DNA of 64,000 bases, taken from assembly GCA_947495035.1 (NCBI GenBank), contig CANLXI010000022.1, positions 1 through 64,000 on the forward strand. Direction: 5' to 3'. The notes under the pieces were generated by a model that saw only the letters and a program-made list of their open reading frames with translations, did not search any database and was not told where the DNA came from. Positions 8,367 through 16,959 of the stretch are shown here, piece by piece. Numbering within the stretch: the first letter of the stretch is position 1; each line of letters opens with the position of its first letter. Source of the DNA: an uncultured Granulosicoccus sp. Lineage in GTDB: Bacteria > Pseudomonadota > Gammaproteobacteria > Granulosicoccales > Granulosicoccaceae. The translations under genes were made by a program, and so were the position numbers.

Positions 8367-10984
8367 TGGCAGCTATCGTCAGCGGTGAAACACGTTCCAC
8401 CTGTCCGTACTGCGGAGTGGGTTGTGGTGTATTGATCAAGCCGGATGGCGTGGGCGGGATCACTCTCAGGGGCGACCCCGAGCATCCGGCCAATCGCGGC
8501 AGACTCTGTTCGAAAGGTTCCGCACTTGCAGAAACGGTGGGTACGTCGCATCGCCTGCTGGAGCCCCGCTGGTCGGGTGAGAACGTCGACTGGGATACGG
8601 CGCTGGATGGTGTGGCAAAACGCTTTCAGGAGGTGATTGCCGAACATGGTCCGGATGCGGTGGCCTTTTACGTCGCGGGTCAATTGCTGACCGAGGACTA
8701 CTACGTTGCCAACAAGCTGATGAAGGGATTCATGGGCTCGGCAAATATCGACACGAATTCCCGCCTCTGCATGTCCTCGACTGTGGCAGGGCACAAGCGC
8801 GCCTTTGGCACCGACACGGTACCGGGCATCTATGACGATCTTGACGAAGCGGATCTTGTCGTGCTCGTAGGGTCGAACCTCGCCTGGTGTCATCCGGTGC
8901 TGTATCAGCGAGTCGTTGCCGCCCGGGAATCGCGAGGCACCCGGATCGTGACAATCGATCCGCGCCGTACGGCCTCCTGCGAAGGTGCGCTGCATCTGCC
9001 CTTGCAGGCAGGCAGCGATGTGGCTCTGTTCAATGCACTGCTGGCCGAGATCGAGCGCCGTGGTGCCGTGGATGCGACATACACCGACGCGCATGTGGCG
9101 GGTGCGGCCGAGGCCATTGCCGCGGCACAGGCATCCGATCCTGCAGATACCGGACTGGATGCCGCTCTTTTGCAGGAGTTTCTGGATCTCTGGATCGGCA
9201 CGGACAAGGTAGTGACCGTCTTCAGCCAGGGTGTGAACCAGTCCTCTGCGGGGACGGACAAGGTCAATGCCATTCTCAACTGTCATCTGGCCACCGGCAG
9301 GATCGGCAAGCCCGGCTCGGGACCGTTCTCGGTAACCGGACAGGTCAATGCCATGGGCGGACGTGAAGTCGGCGGTCTGGCCAATATGCTGGCCTGCCAT
9401 CTGGATATCGAAAACGCCGAGCATCGTTCGGCCGTTCAGGATTTCTGGCATTCTCCTGCCATGCCTCGTCAGGCAGGACTGAAGGCCGTCGACATGTTCA
9501 AGGCCGTCGGCGATGGTCGCATCAAGGCCCTGTGGGTGATTCATTCCAATCCGGCCGTGACCCTGCCTGATGCGGACCGGGTGCGTGACGCCATCGCGGC
9601 CTGTCCGTTCGTGGTGGTCAGTGACATGACGGCTGATACCGACACGGCTCGGCTGGCCGATGTCGTATTGCCGGCTGCCGCCTGGGGCGAAAAGTCCGGC
9701 ACGGTAACGAATTCCGAACGTCTCATCAGCCGACAACGCGCGGTGCTGCCGGCTCCCGGACAAGCAAAGCCGGACTGGTGGATTCTGGCGGAAGTGGCGC
9801 GACGCATGGGCTGGGGCGAGGATTTTGCGTGGGAAAGTCCGGCCGATATCTTTGCCGAGTATGCTGCCATGTCTGCCCTGGCTGCAGAGTTCGGCAAGGA
9901 CTTCGACATCTCGGCCCTTGCAGCACTGGATGCACAGGACTATGACAATCTTGACCCGGTCCGCTGGCCGCAATCTGCGCTCAGACAGGGTGGTCGATTC
10001 TTTGCGGAGGGTGGTTTCTTCCACTCGGATGGCAAGGCAAGAATGTTGCCCCTTGTACCCCGAGCTCCTGCCAGCACCCCTTGCGAGTCGCGGCCATTTC
10101 GGCTGAATACCGGTCGATTGCGCGATCAGTGGCATACGATGACACGCACGGCCTTGTCACCTCGGTTGTCGGCACATCTGCCAGAACCGTTTGTCGACAT
10201 GCATCCACAGGATGCCGCACGCCTGGGTCTGGAACCTGCCAGTCTGGTGCAGCTCACCAGCCCGCAAGGCAAGGCCATTCTCCGGTTGCATCAGACAGAG
10301 GACGTCGCGCCGGGCAATCTGTTTGTCCCGATACACTGGACAGGCATGAATGCCCCGGCGGCTCGAATCGATGCCCTGGTGGCGCCGCTGGTGGACCCGA
10401 TCTCGGGGCAGCCGGAAAGCAAGGCTTCCACGGTGGCGGCGGAACGGTTTACGGCGGCCTGGTATGGCTTTGCCATCGCAAGCAGAGCATTCACCCCTTC
10501 CTGTGACTACTGGGCTCGAGCTCGCAGCAGTACGGGCTACCGCTGTGAAATGGCCGGACTTGCAGTACCGGCCAATTGGGAAGTCTATGCGAAAGAGCTC
10601 TTCGGTATGGGTGATGTGGCTGTGCAGCATATGTCAGACCCCGGGCGGTCACGGCATCGTATCGGATTCTTCGACGGTGATGTCCTGCTGGCAGCTCTCT
10701 ACGTCGGACCGGAACCGGTTGCTCTGATGCGCGATTTTCTGGCAGGCTTGCCTGGTCAGGAAGCCCCCTGGGCGCTGGCTGGTCTGGCCCGTGGTGACAT
10801 ACCGGACCCGGGTCCGGTGGTCTGTTCCTGCTATGCCATTGGCCGCAATACCGTCAAACTGGCGATTGCCAGTGAGGGTTTGAAGAGCGTTGATCAGATC
10901 GGTGGCAGCATCTCGGCCGGTACCAACTGCGGTTCCTGCAAGTCGGAACTGGCGAGTATCCTGAGGGAATGCGCTGGCGCCTGA
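8366..10984 (+). CDS. nasA: Assimilatory nitrate reductase catalytic subunit
   Basis: An 872-residue molybdenum enzyme that reduces nitrate to nitrite in the cytoplasm. The N terminus has the [4Fe-4S] motif CPYCGVGC with the fourth ligand in GRLCSKG, followed by the bis-MGD binding body (GSANIDTNSRLCMSS, VLVGSNLAWCHP, MGGREVGGLANML) and the MGD-binding C-terminal barrel. A BFD-like [2Fe-2S] domain closes the protein, with Cys820, Cys822, Cys855 and Cys858 (CSC and CGSC); this domain occurs in the NasA/NasC group that takes electrons from a separate or built-in flavoprotein. It is the last gene of the operon and is convergent with the kinase gene, 29 bp away. Confidence 0.97.
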   Translation: MAAIVSGETRSTCPYCGVGCGVLIKPDGVGGITLRGDPEHPANRGRLCSKGSALAETVGTSHRLLEPRWSGENVDWDTALDGVAKRFQEVIAEHGPDAVAFYVAGQLLTEDYYVANKLMKGFMGSANIDTNSRLCMSSTVAGHKRAFGTDTVPGIYDDLDEADLVVLVGSNLAWCHPVLYQRVVAARESRGTRIVTIDPRRTASCEGALHLPLQAGSDVALFNALLAEIERRGAVDATYTDAHVAGAAEAIAAAQASDPADTGLDAALLQEFLDLWIGTDKVVTVFSQGVNQSSAGTDKVNAILNCHLATGRIGKPGSGPFSVTGQVNAMGGREVGGLANMLACHLDIENAEHRSAVQDFWHSPAMPRQAGLKAVDMFKAVGDGRIKALWVIHSNPAVTLPDADRVRDAIAACPFVVVSDMTADTDTARLADVVLPAAAWGEKSGTVTNSERLISRQRAVLPAPGQAKPDWWILAEVARRMGWGEDFAWESPADIFAEYAAMSALAAEFGKDFDISALAALDAQDYDNLDPVRWPQSALRQGGRFFAEGGFFHSDGKARMLPLVPRAPASTPCESRPFRLNTGRLRDQWHTMTRTALSPRLSAHLPEPFVDMHPQDAARLGLEPASLVQLTSPQGKAILRLHQTEDVAPGNLFVPIHWTGMNAPAARIDALVAPLVDPISGQPESKASTVAAERFTAAWYGFAIASRAFTPSCDYWARARSSTGYRCEMAGLAVPANWEVYAKELFGMGDVAVQHMSDPGRSRHRIGFFDGDVLLAALYVGPEPVALMRDFLAGLPGQEAPWALAGLARGDIPDPGPVVCSCYAIGRNTVKLAIASEGLKSVDQIGGSISAGTNCGSCKSELASILRECAGA

Positions 10985-11013
10985 TCGAGATGATTCAGGC
11001 GTGCATCGGCGGC

Positions 11014-12783
11014 TCAGTGCAGCAGTAGCGCGATCAGCATGATCAGTGCCGCCGCTGTGCTGACCATGGCCCATCCTCGCCAGAAGTCGATCGAGCCTCG
11101 CTGAATCAATGGTGTCCATTGGTCGCCGGATGTCCGGCGATTCATTGAATCCTGCAGACTGCGCAGGAACTCTGTCATGACTTCCGGTCGTTTGCCGGGA
11201 TCGTGGGACAGGGCTCGCGCCAGGGCTGCACCAGTCGCCTCCGGCAGATCCGGTCGGTAGGATTTGAGGGGTCTCAGCGACCAGTCGAACGGGGCTGAGG
11301 GCAACTCCACCCGCTCTTCCAGTGCGAAGGGTACCTGGCCGGCCAGCATCTCATAGACCATGGCAGCAATACTGAACAGGTCGGACAGATTCGTGGCAGC
11401 GCCGCCGGTCAGTACTTCCGGGGCAATGTAGTTCAGTGAGCCTTCGGGGACCACATCGTCGTTGGCCGTTGGCAGATCGGAAAAGCCGGTGACCTGTACT
11501 GAACCGAAATCGATGATCTTCACGGTGCCGTCCGGGGCGAGTATCACGTTCTCGGGTTTCAGGTCACGATGCACCATGCCCAGTCGGTGGAAAGTGCGTG
11601 TTGCCGAGATCAGTGAGCTCAGTATGGGCAGGATATCGGCCACGGAAGGCCTCGGGCTGCGATCCATCCACTGGCGCAGAGTCTCGCCCTGAACCCACTC
11701 GGCAATGTAGTAGAGGAAGCGGGTTTCTTCGTGGTCGTGGATCTTCATGATCTGCGGATTGTCGATACGGCGTCCTACCCACTGTTCGAGCATGAAGCCT
11801 TCGAGGTACTGGATGCTGTCCTCGAAGTTCTTCGATGGGGCCTTGAGCACGCAGATGGCATCGTCCGTGGTACGTCTGACCCGATAGGCATGACTGCGAG
11901 TGGAGGAATGCAGCACCTCCTGCACCACATAGCCGTCTATCCGGTTGCCGGGCTTCATCACCGGTGGGATGGTCTGTGTGGTCAGTCGCTGATGGGCCTC
12001 GGTCAGCGTCTCCGACGGGATGTCTTCGACTTGTAATATCAGTGCCGAGAGATTGTCCTCGCTGCCGGCTTCGGTGGCGGCATCACACAATGCTCTGGAA
12101 GCGTCTTCCAGGTGGGCTTGCGTCTCGAGTGGGCGGTTCAGAACGGCCTTGATCTGTGCGGGCGTCAGCACACCATGCACACCGTCGGTGGTCAACAGGA
12201 AGACATCTCCGGTCTGAAAGCGTTCCTGGATGTAGTCTGCCCGGACATGCGGTTCGGCACCGAGTGCGCGTGTCAACGTCTCGCCTGTGCCCATGAAGGA
12301 GGCGTTGTGATCCTCGGTCAGTGTCTGGATCTCGCCATCTCGCAGCAGCATGCAGCGGGTGTCGCCGATGTGAATCACATGCGCCGTATTCGATCTCAGA
12401 ATCAGGGCGGTAAAGGTGGTGACCTTGCCATCGCTCTCCGGCATGCCGGTGGCATTCTGTGAGTAGAGCCAGGAGTTCAGTGCCGTCAGCAGACGCGCGG
12501 CGCACCCCTGAATCCGCCAGCTTTCCGGTGTGGCGTAATAATCCTGAGCGAACTGGATGACCGATGTTCTTGCCGCGACATCGGAGTTGTGACCGGTGGA
12601 GATACCATCGGCGATGCACCCGACCACACCCTTGACGTGCATCTCGTAGGTGTTGTCGGGGATGCGCCCGGCGATGGCGTCGTCATTGCGTTCCTTGGGG
12701 CCGATGCGTGAACAGCCACCCATGACCACCTGCAACGGCCGCGCGGGGAACTGACCGGGGATGCGCTTGTGGCCGTTGCTCAT
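11014..12783 (-). CDS. PP2C phosphatase - Ser/Thr kinase fusion, membrane anchored
   Basis: A 589-residue protein in one chain. Residues 1-250 are a PP2C-type phosphatase with its metal-binding motifs (ERNDD, ADGIS, GDTR, TTDGV, SEDN). Residues about 258-540 are a Hanks-type kinase with catalytic HRDLKPEN (Asp407), DFG (Asp425) and APE motifs; the glycine-rich loop is degenerate (EVLHSSTRSHAYRV). A single C-terminal membrane helix (about 565-587) anchors it to the membrane. The ATG at 12783 has AAGGAG upstream. It lies downstream of the nitrate transporter on the same strand. P. aeruginosa is known to carry a kinase gene in the same nitrate cluster, so control of nitrate uptake or assimilation is the likely role (inference). 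Confidence 0.93.
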   Translation of the reverse strand: MSNGHKRIPGQFPARPLQVVMGGCSRIGPKERNDDAIAGRIPDNTYEMHVKGVVGCIADGISTGHNSDVAARTSVIQFAQDYYATPESWRIQGCAARLLTALNSWLYSQNATGMPESDGKVTTFTALILRSNTAHVIHIGDTRCMLLRDGEIQTLTEDHNASFMGTGETLTRALGAEPHVRADYIQERFQTGDVFLLTTDGVHGVLTPAQIKAVLNRPLETQAHLEDASRALCDAATEAGSEDNLSALILQVEDIPSETLTEAHQRLTTQTIPPVMKPGNRIDGYVVQEVLHSSTRSHAYRVRRTTDDAICVLKAPSKNFEDSIQYLEGFMLEQWVGRRIDNPQIMKIHDHEETRFLYYIAEWVQGETLRQWMDRSPRPSVADILPILSSLISATRTFHRLGMVHRDLKPENVILAPDGTVKIIDFGSVQVTGFSDLPTANDDVVPEGSLNYIAPEVLTGGAATNLSDLFSIAAMVYEMLAGQVPFALEERVELPSAPFDWSLRPLKSYRPDLPEATGAALARALSHDPGKRPEVMTEFLRSLQDSMNRRTSGDQWTPLIQRGSIDFWRGWAMVSTAAALIMLIALLLH

Positions 12784-12809
12784 TACTGGTCTCCTTACCC
12801 CTCGGGACA

Positions 12810-12857
12810 CGACATTGCGCGGACCGCCAGCTTGCGGTCCACGCAGGGTTCATGTCG
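12810..12857 (-). promoter_or_regulatory. Two-tier stem-loop between nitrate transporter and kinase genes
   Basis: Outer arms CGACAT (12810-12815) and ATGTCG (12852-12857) enclose an inner stem of GCG plus GGACCGC (12817-12827) pairing with GCGGTCC plus CGC (12834-12844) with one mismatch and a six-base loop. It has no T-run on the minus strand, so it is more likely an mRNA-processing or attenuating element than a full terminator. Confidence 0.5.
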
Positions 12858-12871
12858 GGTCATGCAGTCAT

Positions 12872-14341
12872 TCAGGCTGTGCGACCGACATTGATGATTG
12901 TAACGGAACCATCCTCGTCCACTTCAGCGATTTCACCCTCGGGCTCTTCGAGATACAACAGAGAGACAAATCCGAGCACTGCAGTGGCGGCAATCACCAT
13001 GAAGAAGGTGGAGGCATCCACCAGAGAGAAGATGATGAGGTAGATGACGGCGCCCACATTGCCATAGGCACCGGTCATGCCGGCAATCTGCCCGGTAAGC
13101 GAGCGTTTGATCAGGGGCACCACGGCAAAGACAGCGCCTTCACCGGCCTGTACGAAGAAGGAGCAGGCCATTGCCGCGACCACCGCCAGCCAGACAGGCC
13201 AGGTGGAATCGACCGTGCCCATCAAGGCATATCCGACAGCCAGGCCGCCGGTGAGGATGAGCAGGGTTTTCTTGCGCCCGTATCGATCAGAGATCAGTCC
13301 ACCGCCCGGGCGCGACATCAGGTTCATGAAGGCGTAGGCCGAGGCAACCATGCCGGCGACCACGGCAGACAGACCGAAGGTCTCGGTAAAGAACAGGGGC
13401 AGCATGGAGACCACGGCCAGCTCGGAACCGAATGTGGCGAAATACAGAATGTTCAGAATGGCCACCTGCTTGAACTTGTAGCGCTGGAACTCGGGGACCT
13501 CTTCGCTGAATACCTTGCGATTGGCACGGAAGGTCAGCATCGAGTCATAGACGTAGAGCAGCAGCAGACCGAAGAAGATGACGTACATGATCGGGGTGGA
13601 GAAGATCTCGACGTTCTTCAGACGCCAGGCCAGTGCACCCAGCGCAAGGTACAGGGGCACCTTCATGATCAACAGGAACCAGAAGTCTTCCTTCGATGTG
13701 ACTTCCATGGCCGTGGAATTCTTGGGGCGAAAGTACTTGGACCCTTTCGGAACATCGCTGACCGAGAAATAGTAGACGAAGCCGTAGATCAGTGCCATGA
13801 GCCCGGTCAGGCCGATCGTCCAGCGCCAGCCGTCATCGCCACCGAAAAACAGCGCGATGGTCGGCAGAGTGAAGGCTGCAGCGGCAGAACCGAAATTGCC
13901 CCAGCCGCCGTAGATGCCTTCGGCCGTACCCAGCTCATTGGAGGGGAACCACTCCGAGACCATGCGGATGCCGATGACAAAGCCTGCCCCGATGAATCCC
14001 AGTGCGAAACGCGCCAGTGCCAGCTGTGTGAAGCTGTCGGCAACGGCGAAGACAAAGCAGGGAATGGAGGAGATGATGAGCAGGCCGGAGTAGACCCGAC
14101 GAGGACCCAGCTGATCGGTCAACATGCCGATGATGATACGTGCCGGAATCGTCAGAGCCACATTCAGAATCAGCAGCGTGGTGATCTGCGAGCGTGTCAG
14201 TCCGAGACTTTCCTGGATATGACCGAGCAGTGGCGCCAGGTTGAACCAGACGACAAAGGTGATGAAAAACGCAAACCAGGTGAGATGCAGCACTTTCATC
14301 TTCCCGGTGAACGAGAAGATGTTGAATCCCGAAGATGACAT
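12872..14341 (-). CDS. narK: Nitrate/nitrite transporter, MFS (NarK/NasA type)
   Basis: A 489-residue inner-membrane protein with twelve predicted helices. It has the nitrate-nitrite porter features: the opening KMKVLHLTWFAFFITFVVWF, an arginine-containing helix with RFALGFIGAGFVIG, the motif GGWGNFGSAAA in helix 5, and a second glycine-rich nitrate signature GAYGNVGAVIY in helix 11. It imports nitrate for NasA. The ATG at 14341 follows GGAG; the longer frame from 14431 would add a 30-residue polar extension unlike the family. A kinase-phosphatase gene follows on the same strand across a stem-loop. Confidence 0.95.
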   Translation of the reverse strand: MSSSGFNIFSFTGKMKVLHLTWFAFFITFVVWFNLAPLLGHIQESLGLTRSQITTLLILNVALTIPARIIIGMLTDQLGPRRVYSGLLIISSIPCFVFAVADSFTQLALARFALGFIGAGFVIGIRMVSEWFPSNELGTAEGIYGGWGNFGSAAAAFTLPTIALFFGGDDGWRWTIGLTGLMALIYGFVYYFSVSDVPKGSKYFRPKNSTAMEVTSKEDFWFLLIMKVPLYLALGALAWRLKNVEIFSTPIMYVIFFGLLLLYVYDSMLTFRANRKVFSEEVPEFQRYKFKQVAILNILYFATFGSELAVVSMLPLFFTETFGLSAVVAGMVASAYAFMNLMSRPGGGLISDRYGRKKTLLILTGGLAVGYALMGTVDSTWPVWLAVVAAMACSFFVQAGEGAVFAVVPLIKRSLTGQIAGMTGAYGNVGAVIYLIIFSLVDASTFFMVIAATAVLGFVSLLYLEEPEGEIAEVDEDGSVTIINVGRTA

Positions 14342-14828
14342 AGACGAATCTCCACTGAGTGACGACCCGGGGTTCCCCCCGCGCTGGTCGTTGCTGCACG
14401 ATAGGCAAGTGTTGATTGTCGGATCTGACAAGGCGTCTTGCTCTGGACTGCAGGCCGTCGCCAGACTTGCAGAGAACGTGATGACTCTGACAGGAATGGT
14501 GGTGCCAGCAGTTGAAAGATCCTTTCCGATTCAACCTTGCATGACGGTTGCTGCAACGAAAAATAGTTACCTGAATCAGGTAATTACGAGTCGATGTTAG
14601 CAGTCTGCCTGTCTGGATCTGGGAGTCGAGGGCAAGGCTGTTGTTCGCATCCCGATCATGTTCGATTCTGGATGCGCTGCCCTGATTGAGGGCGTCTGAA
14701 GCCGCGCCTGCTGGCGTTATTGCACTTGCGTGGTGCGCCCCATCAGTGCTGATCAGAGGTTATTAAAATCGAGCGACAGGATCAGGCTTGCAATATACTT
14801 CTTGCAGCTTGTGACTGACCTCGGTGAT
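14342..14828. other. 487-bp region upstream of the nitrate transporter
   Basis: No gene is supported. It contains the near-perfect palindrome at 14568-14584 (listed separately) and a small repeat GCCCT-GATTG-AGGGC at 14679-14693. The left part must hold the promoter of the leftward transporter gene. Confidence 0.55.
14568..14584. promoter_or_regulatory. Palindrome TTACCTGA-A-TCAGGTAA
   Basis: Perfect 8-bp arms around a single base, 227 bp upstream of the nitrate transporter start. The one-base centre rules out an RNA hairpin of that exact form and favours a DNA operator for a dimeric regulator. Confidence 0.5.
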
Positions 14829-15923
14829 CTACGCCATTGATCGTGATGGCATCGGCGCGTAGTCTGTGTAGCCTTCCGCGCCAGGGGTGTAGAAGAACTC
14901 GCGCCTGGGAGTAGCCAGTGCGCTGTCCGTGGCAAATCGTGCAACCAGGTCCGGGTTGGCAATGAACGGGGTGCCGAACGTGACGCCACTGGCCAGGCCA
15001 TCATCCAGTGCCTGTTGAGCTGACTCTCTGCAATACCCTCCATTCACCAGAAGCGGGCCGTCAAAGCAGCGGCGCAACAGCGGTGTCAGAAACTCCATCG
15101 CATCCATGGCCTTGTCGGTACCGGGTCGATGTTCCAGCAGATGCAGATACGCCAGACCCTGACCATTGAGCAGTCTGCACGCCCGCGTGAAGGTCTCCCG
15201 GTATTGGCTGTCGCTGATGCCCCAGGAAGCGTTGGTGGGTGACAGACGAACGCCCACTTTATCCGCGCCGATCTCGGTGCAGACGGCCGCGACCACTTCG
15301 CGCAGGAATCGCAGGCGATTGTCGATCGAGCCGCCGTATTCATCGTTGCGCCGGTTGCTGCTGTCGCGGTTGAACTGATCGATCAGAAAACCATTGGCCG
15401 CATGAATTTCGACGCCATCGAGTCCGGCATCGATGGCACGCCGAGCCGCACGGGCAAAATTTCCTACCTGTTCTGCGATTTCCTCCACGGACAGGGGTCT
15501 GGCCGCCACCAGCTGGCGATCGCGCCCACGGGGAGTGGTCAGCATGCCCTCGAGACGGACGGCAGACGCGGAGACGGGTTCTCGTCCATCGAGAAAGTCG
15601 GGATGCACGGTGGCCCCCATGTGCCAGAGTTGTACGAAAATGCGTCCGCTGGCCTGATGAACCCGGTCGGCCACGTTCCACCAGCCGCTCTGTTGCTCAT
15701 CATTGTACAGGCCGGGCGAGTTCAGCCAGCCACGACCGTCAGCACTGACGGCGGTAGCCTCGGCAATGATCAGTCCTGCGCTGGCTCGTTGCGCGTAGTA
15801 GTTCGCCATCAGCTCTCCGGGAATTCCTGCACTGCCGGCGCGACCGCGAGTCAGCGGAGCCATGATGATGCGATTCTTCAATGCCACCGATCCGAGGTTC
15901 AGGGGTGTGTGGAGTGTTGTCAT
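14829..15923 (-). CDS. Old Yellow Enzyme family NADH:flavin oxidoreductase
   Basis: A 364-residue FMN enzyme of the NemA/OYE group, which reduces activated alkenes, nitroesters or quinones with NAD(P)H. Diagnostic segments: LKNRIIMAPLTRGRAG near the N terminus, VQLWHMGATVHPDF, the signature HAANGFLIDQF followed by NRRNDEYGGSIDNRLRF, and a C-terminal FMN-binding GGYCRESA / VTFGTPFIANPD. I start at ATG 15923 because the family begins here; upstream codons to 16037 would run across the divergent LysR promoter. The divergent LysR gene is the likely regulator. Confidence 0.93.
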   Translation of the reverse strand: MTTLHTPLNLGSVALKNRIIMAPLTRGRAGSAGIPGELMANYYAQRASAGLIIAEATAVSADGRGWLNSPGLYNDEQQSGWWNVADRVHQASGRIFVQLWHMGATVHPDFLDGREPVSASAVRLEGMLTTPRGRDRQLVAARPLSVEEIAEQVGNFARAARRAIDAGLDGVEIHAANGFLIDQFNRDSSNRRNDEYGGSIDNRLRFLREVVAAVCTEIGADKVGVRLSPTNASWGISDSQYRETFTRACRLLNGQGLAYLHLLEHRPGTDKAMDAMEFLTPLLRRCFDGPLLVNGGYCRESAQQALDDGLASGVTFGTPFIANPDLVARFATDSALATPRREFFYTPGAEGYTDYAPMPSRSMA

Positions 15924-16018
15924 GGGTGTCTTTTTCTCGATCGTGTTTGCAGGTGCTCCGGACAGCGATTGTAGGAAGCTCTGAGGTGATGATAAATTCG
16001 CAATAAATGCATGCCATC

Positions 16019-16034
16019 TGTGCAAAAATGCACA
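16019..16034. promoter_or_regulatory. Operator-like repeat TGTGCA-AAAA-TGCACA
   Basis: A perfect 6-bp inverted repeat ends two bases before the LysR start codon at 16036 and replaces the position of a normal ribosome-binding site. A related half-site (TGCATGC, 16008-16014) lies just upstream. Occupancy would block the LysR gene, so autorepression with control of the divergent oxidoreductase is likely. Confidence 0.55.
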
Positions 16035-16035
16035 C

Positions 16036-16902
16036 ATGAATCACTGGGATGACATCCGCTATTTTCTGGCCGTGGCGCGCTCCGGTAGTGCATCGGGCGC
16101 GGCGAAACGGCTGGGCGTCAATCATTCCACGGTCACCCGGCGCATCCAGAGCTTCGAGCAGAAGCACGGGGTGGAGCTGTTCATTCGCCAGCGTGACGGC
16201 TACGAGATGGCAGAGGCTGCCTACACCATTCTCGAGCAGGCGCAGCAGATGGAGGAACAGACGCAGCAGATTTCACGCACCCTGTATGGCCGCGACAGCC
16301 GACTCGAAGGACCGATCAGTCTGACCATGACGCACGACATGTTCGAGTATTGCCTGGCGCCGGATCTGGCAGACTTCCAGAAGCAATGCCCTGCCATACA
16401 ACTGAATCTGACCGTCAACCCCGGGCTGCGAGACCTTGCCGGCCGTGAAGCCGATCTGGCCATTCGGCTGACGCAGGCACCGCCCGATTATCTGGTCGGG
16501 CGCAAGGTGGCAGGTTTGCAGCACGGTATCTACTGCAGCAGAAGCCTGCCGGTCGAGGATGCTGTTCCCGTGGTGCAGTGGAGCAGCGAGGACTCACTGC
16601 CGGAGTGGGCCACCACGCATTTCCCGAGCGCCTATACCGCCATGCGGGTGGATACGCTATCGAGCATGTACGCGGCTGTGAAAGCAGGCGTCGGGGTGGC
16701 TCGCATGCACTGCTACATGCCTGACGGGCTCGGCGATGAAGAGGTGAAGAAACTGCCTATTCGCCTGCCACGTTCCGACTGGTCGGTATGGGTTCTGAGT
16801 CACACGGATCTGCGCAAGACCCGGCGGGTGCAGCGTTGTCGTGAATTCCTGTTGCAGAGGCTGAAACTCAAACAGGGGCTTTTCGAGGGCGAGTCGTTCT
16901 GA
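16036..16902 (+). CDS. LysR-family transcriptional regulator
   Basis: A 288-residue LysR protein. The helix-turn-helix is in residues 1-60 (GAAKRLGVNHSTVTRRIQSFE), and the effector domain starts near residue 93 (RLEGPISLTMTHDMFEYCLAP). The style (WDDIRYFLAVARSGSASGAA) matches the subgroup of LysR proteins that control neighbouring oxidoreductases. It is divergent from the Old Yellow Enzyme gene with a 112-bp gap. The effector is unknown. Confidence 0.93.
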   Translation: MNHWDDIRYFLAVARSGSASGAAKRLGVNHSTVTRRIQSFEQKHGVELFIRQRDGYEMAEAAYTILEQAQQMEEQTQQISRTLYGRDSRLEGPISLTMTHDMFEYCLAPDLADFQKQCPAIQLNLTVNPGLRDLAGREADLAIRLTQAPPDYLVGRKVAGLQHGIYCSRSLPVEDAVPVVQWSSEDSLPEWATTHFPSAYTAMRVDTLSSMYAAVKAGVGVARMHCYMPDGLGDEEVKKLPIRLPRSDWSVWVLSHTDLRKTRRVQRCREFLLQRLKLKQGLFEGESF

Positions 16903-16959
16903 TGATCTGCATCGCGTGGTCGCGTGACAATTTGAGGCTGGGTCGGCCTGCACTCCGGT

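Noticed and set aside
5212..10135. Long open frames on the minus strand under nirB and nasA (799 and 612 residues)
   Set aside because: They mirror the codon pattern of well-supported genes on the plus strand and have no domains.
12761..14338. 525-residue open frame opposite the nitrate transporter
   Set aside because: It is antisense to a clear MFS gene, has a composition rich in His, Asp and Gln typical of reverse-strand shadows, and no family features.
14700..14730. Sigma-54 promoter upstream of the nitrate genes
   Set aside because: TGGC and TTGC occur close together but with the wrong spacing between the GG and GC elements.
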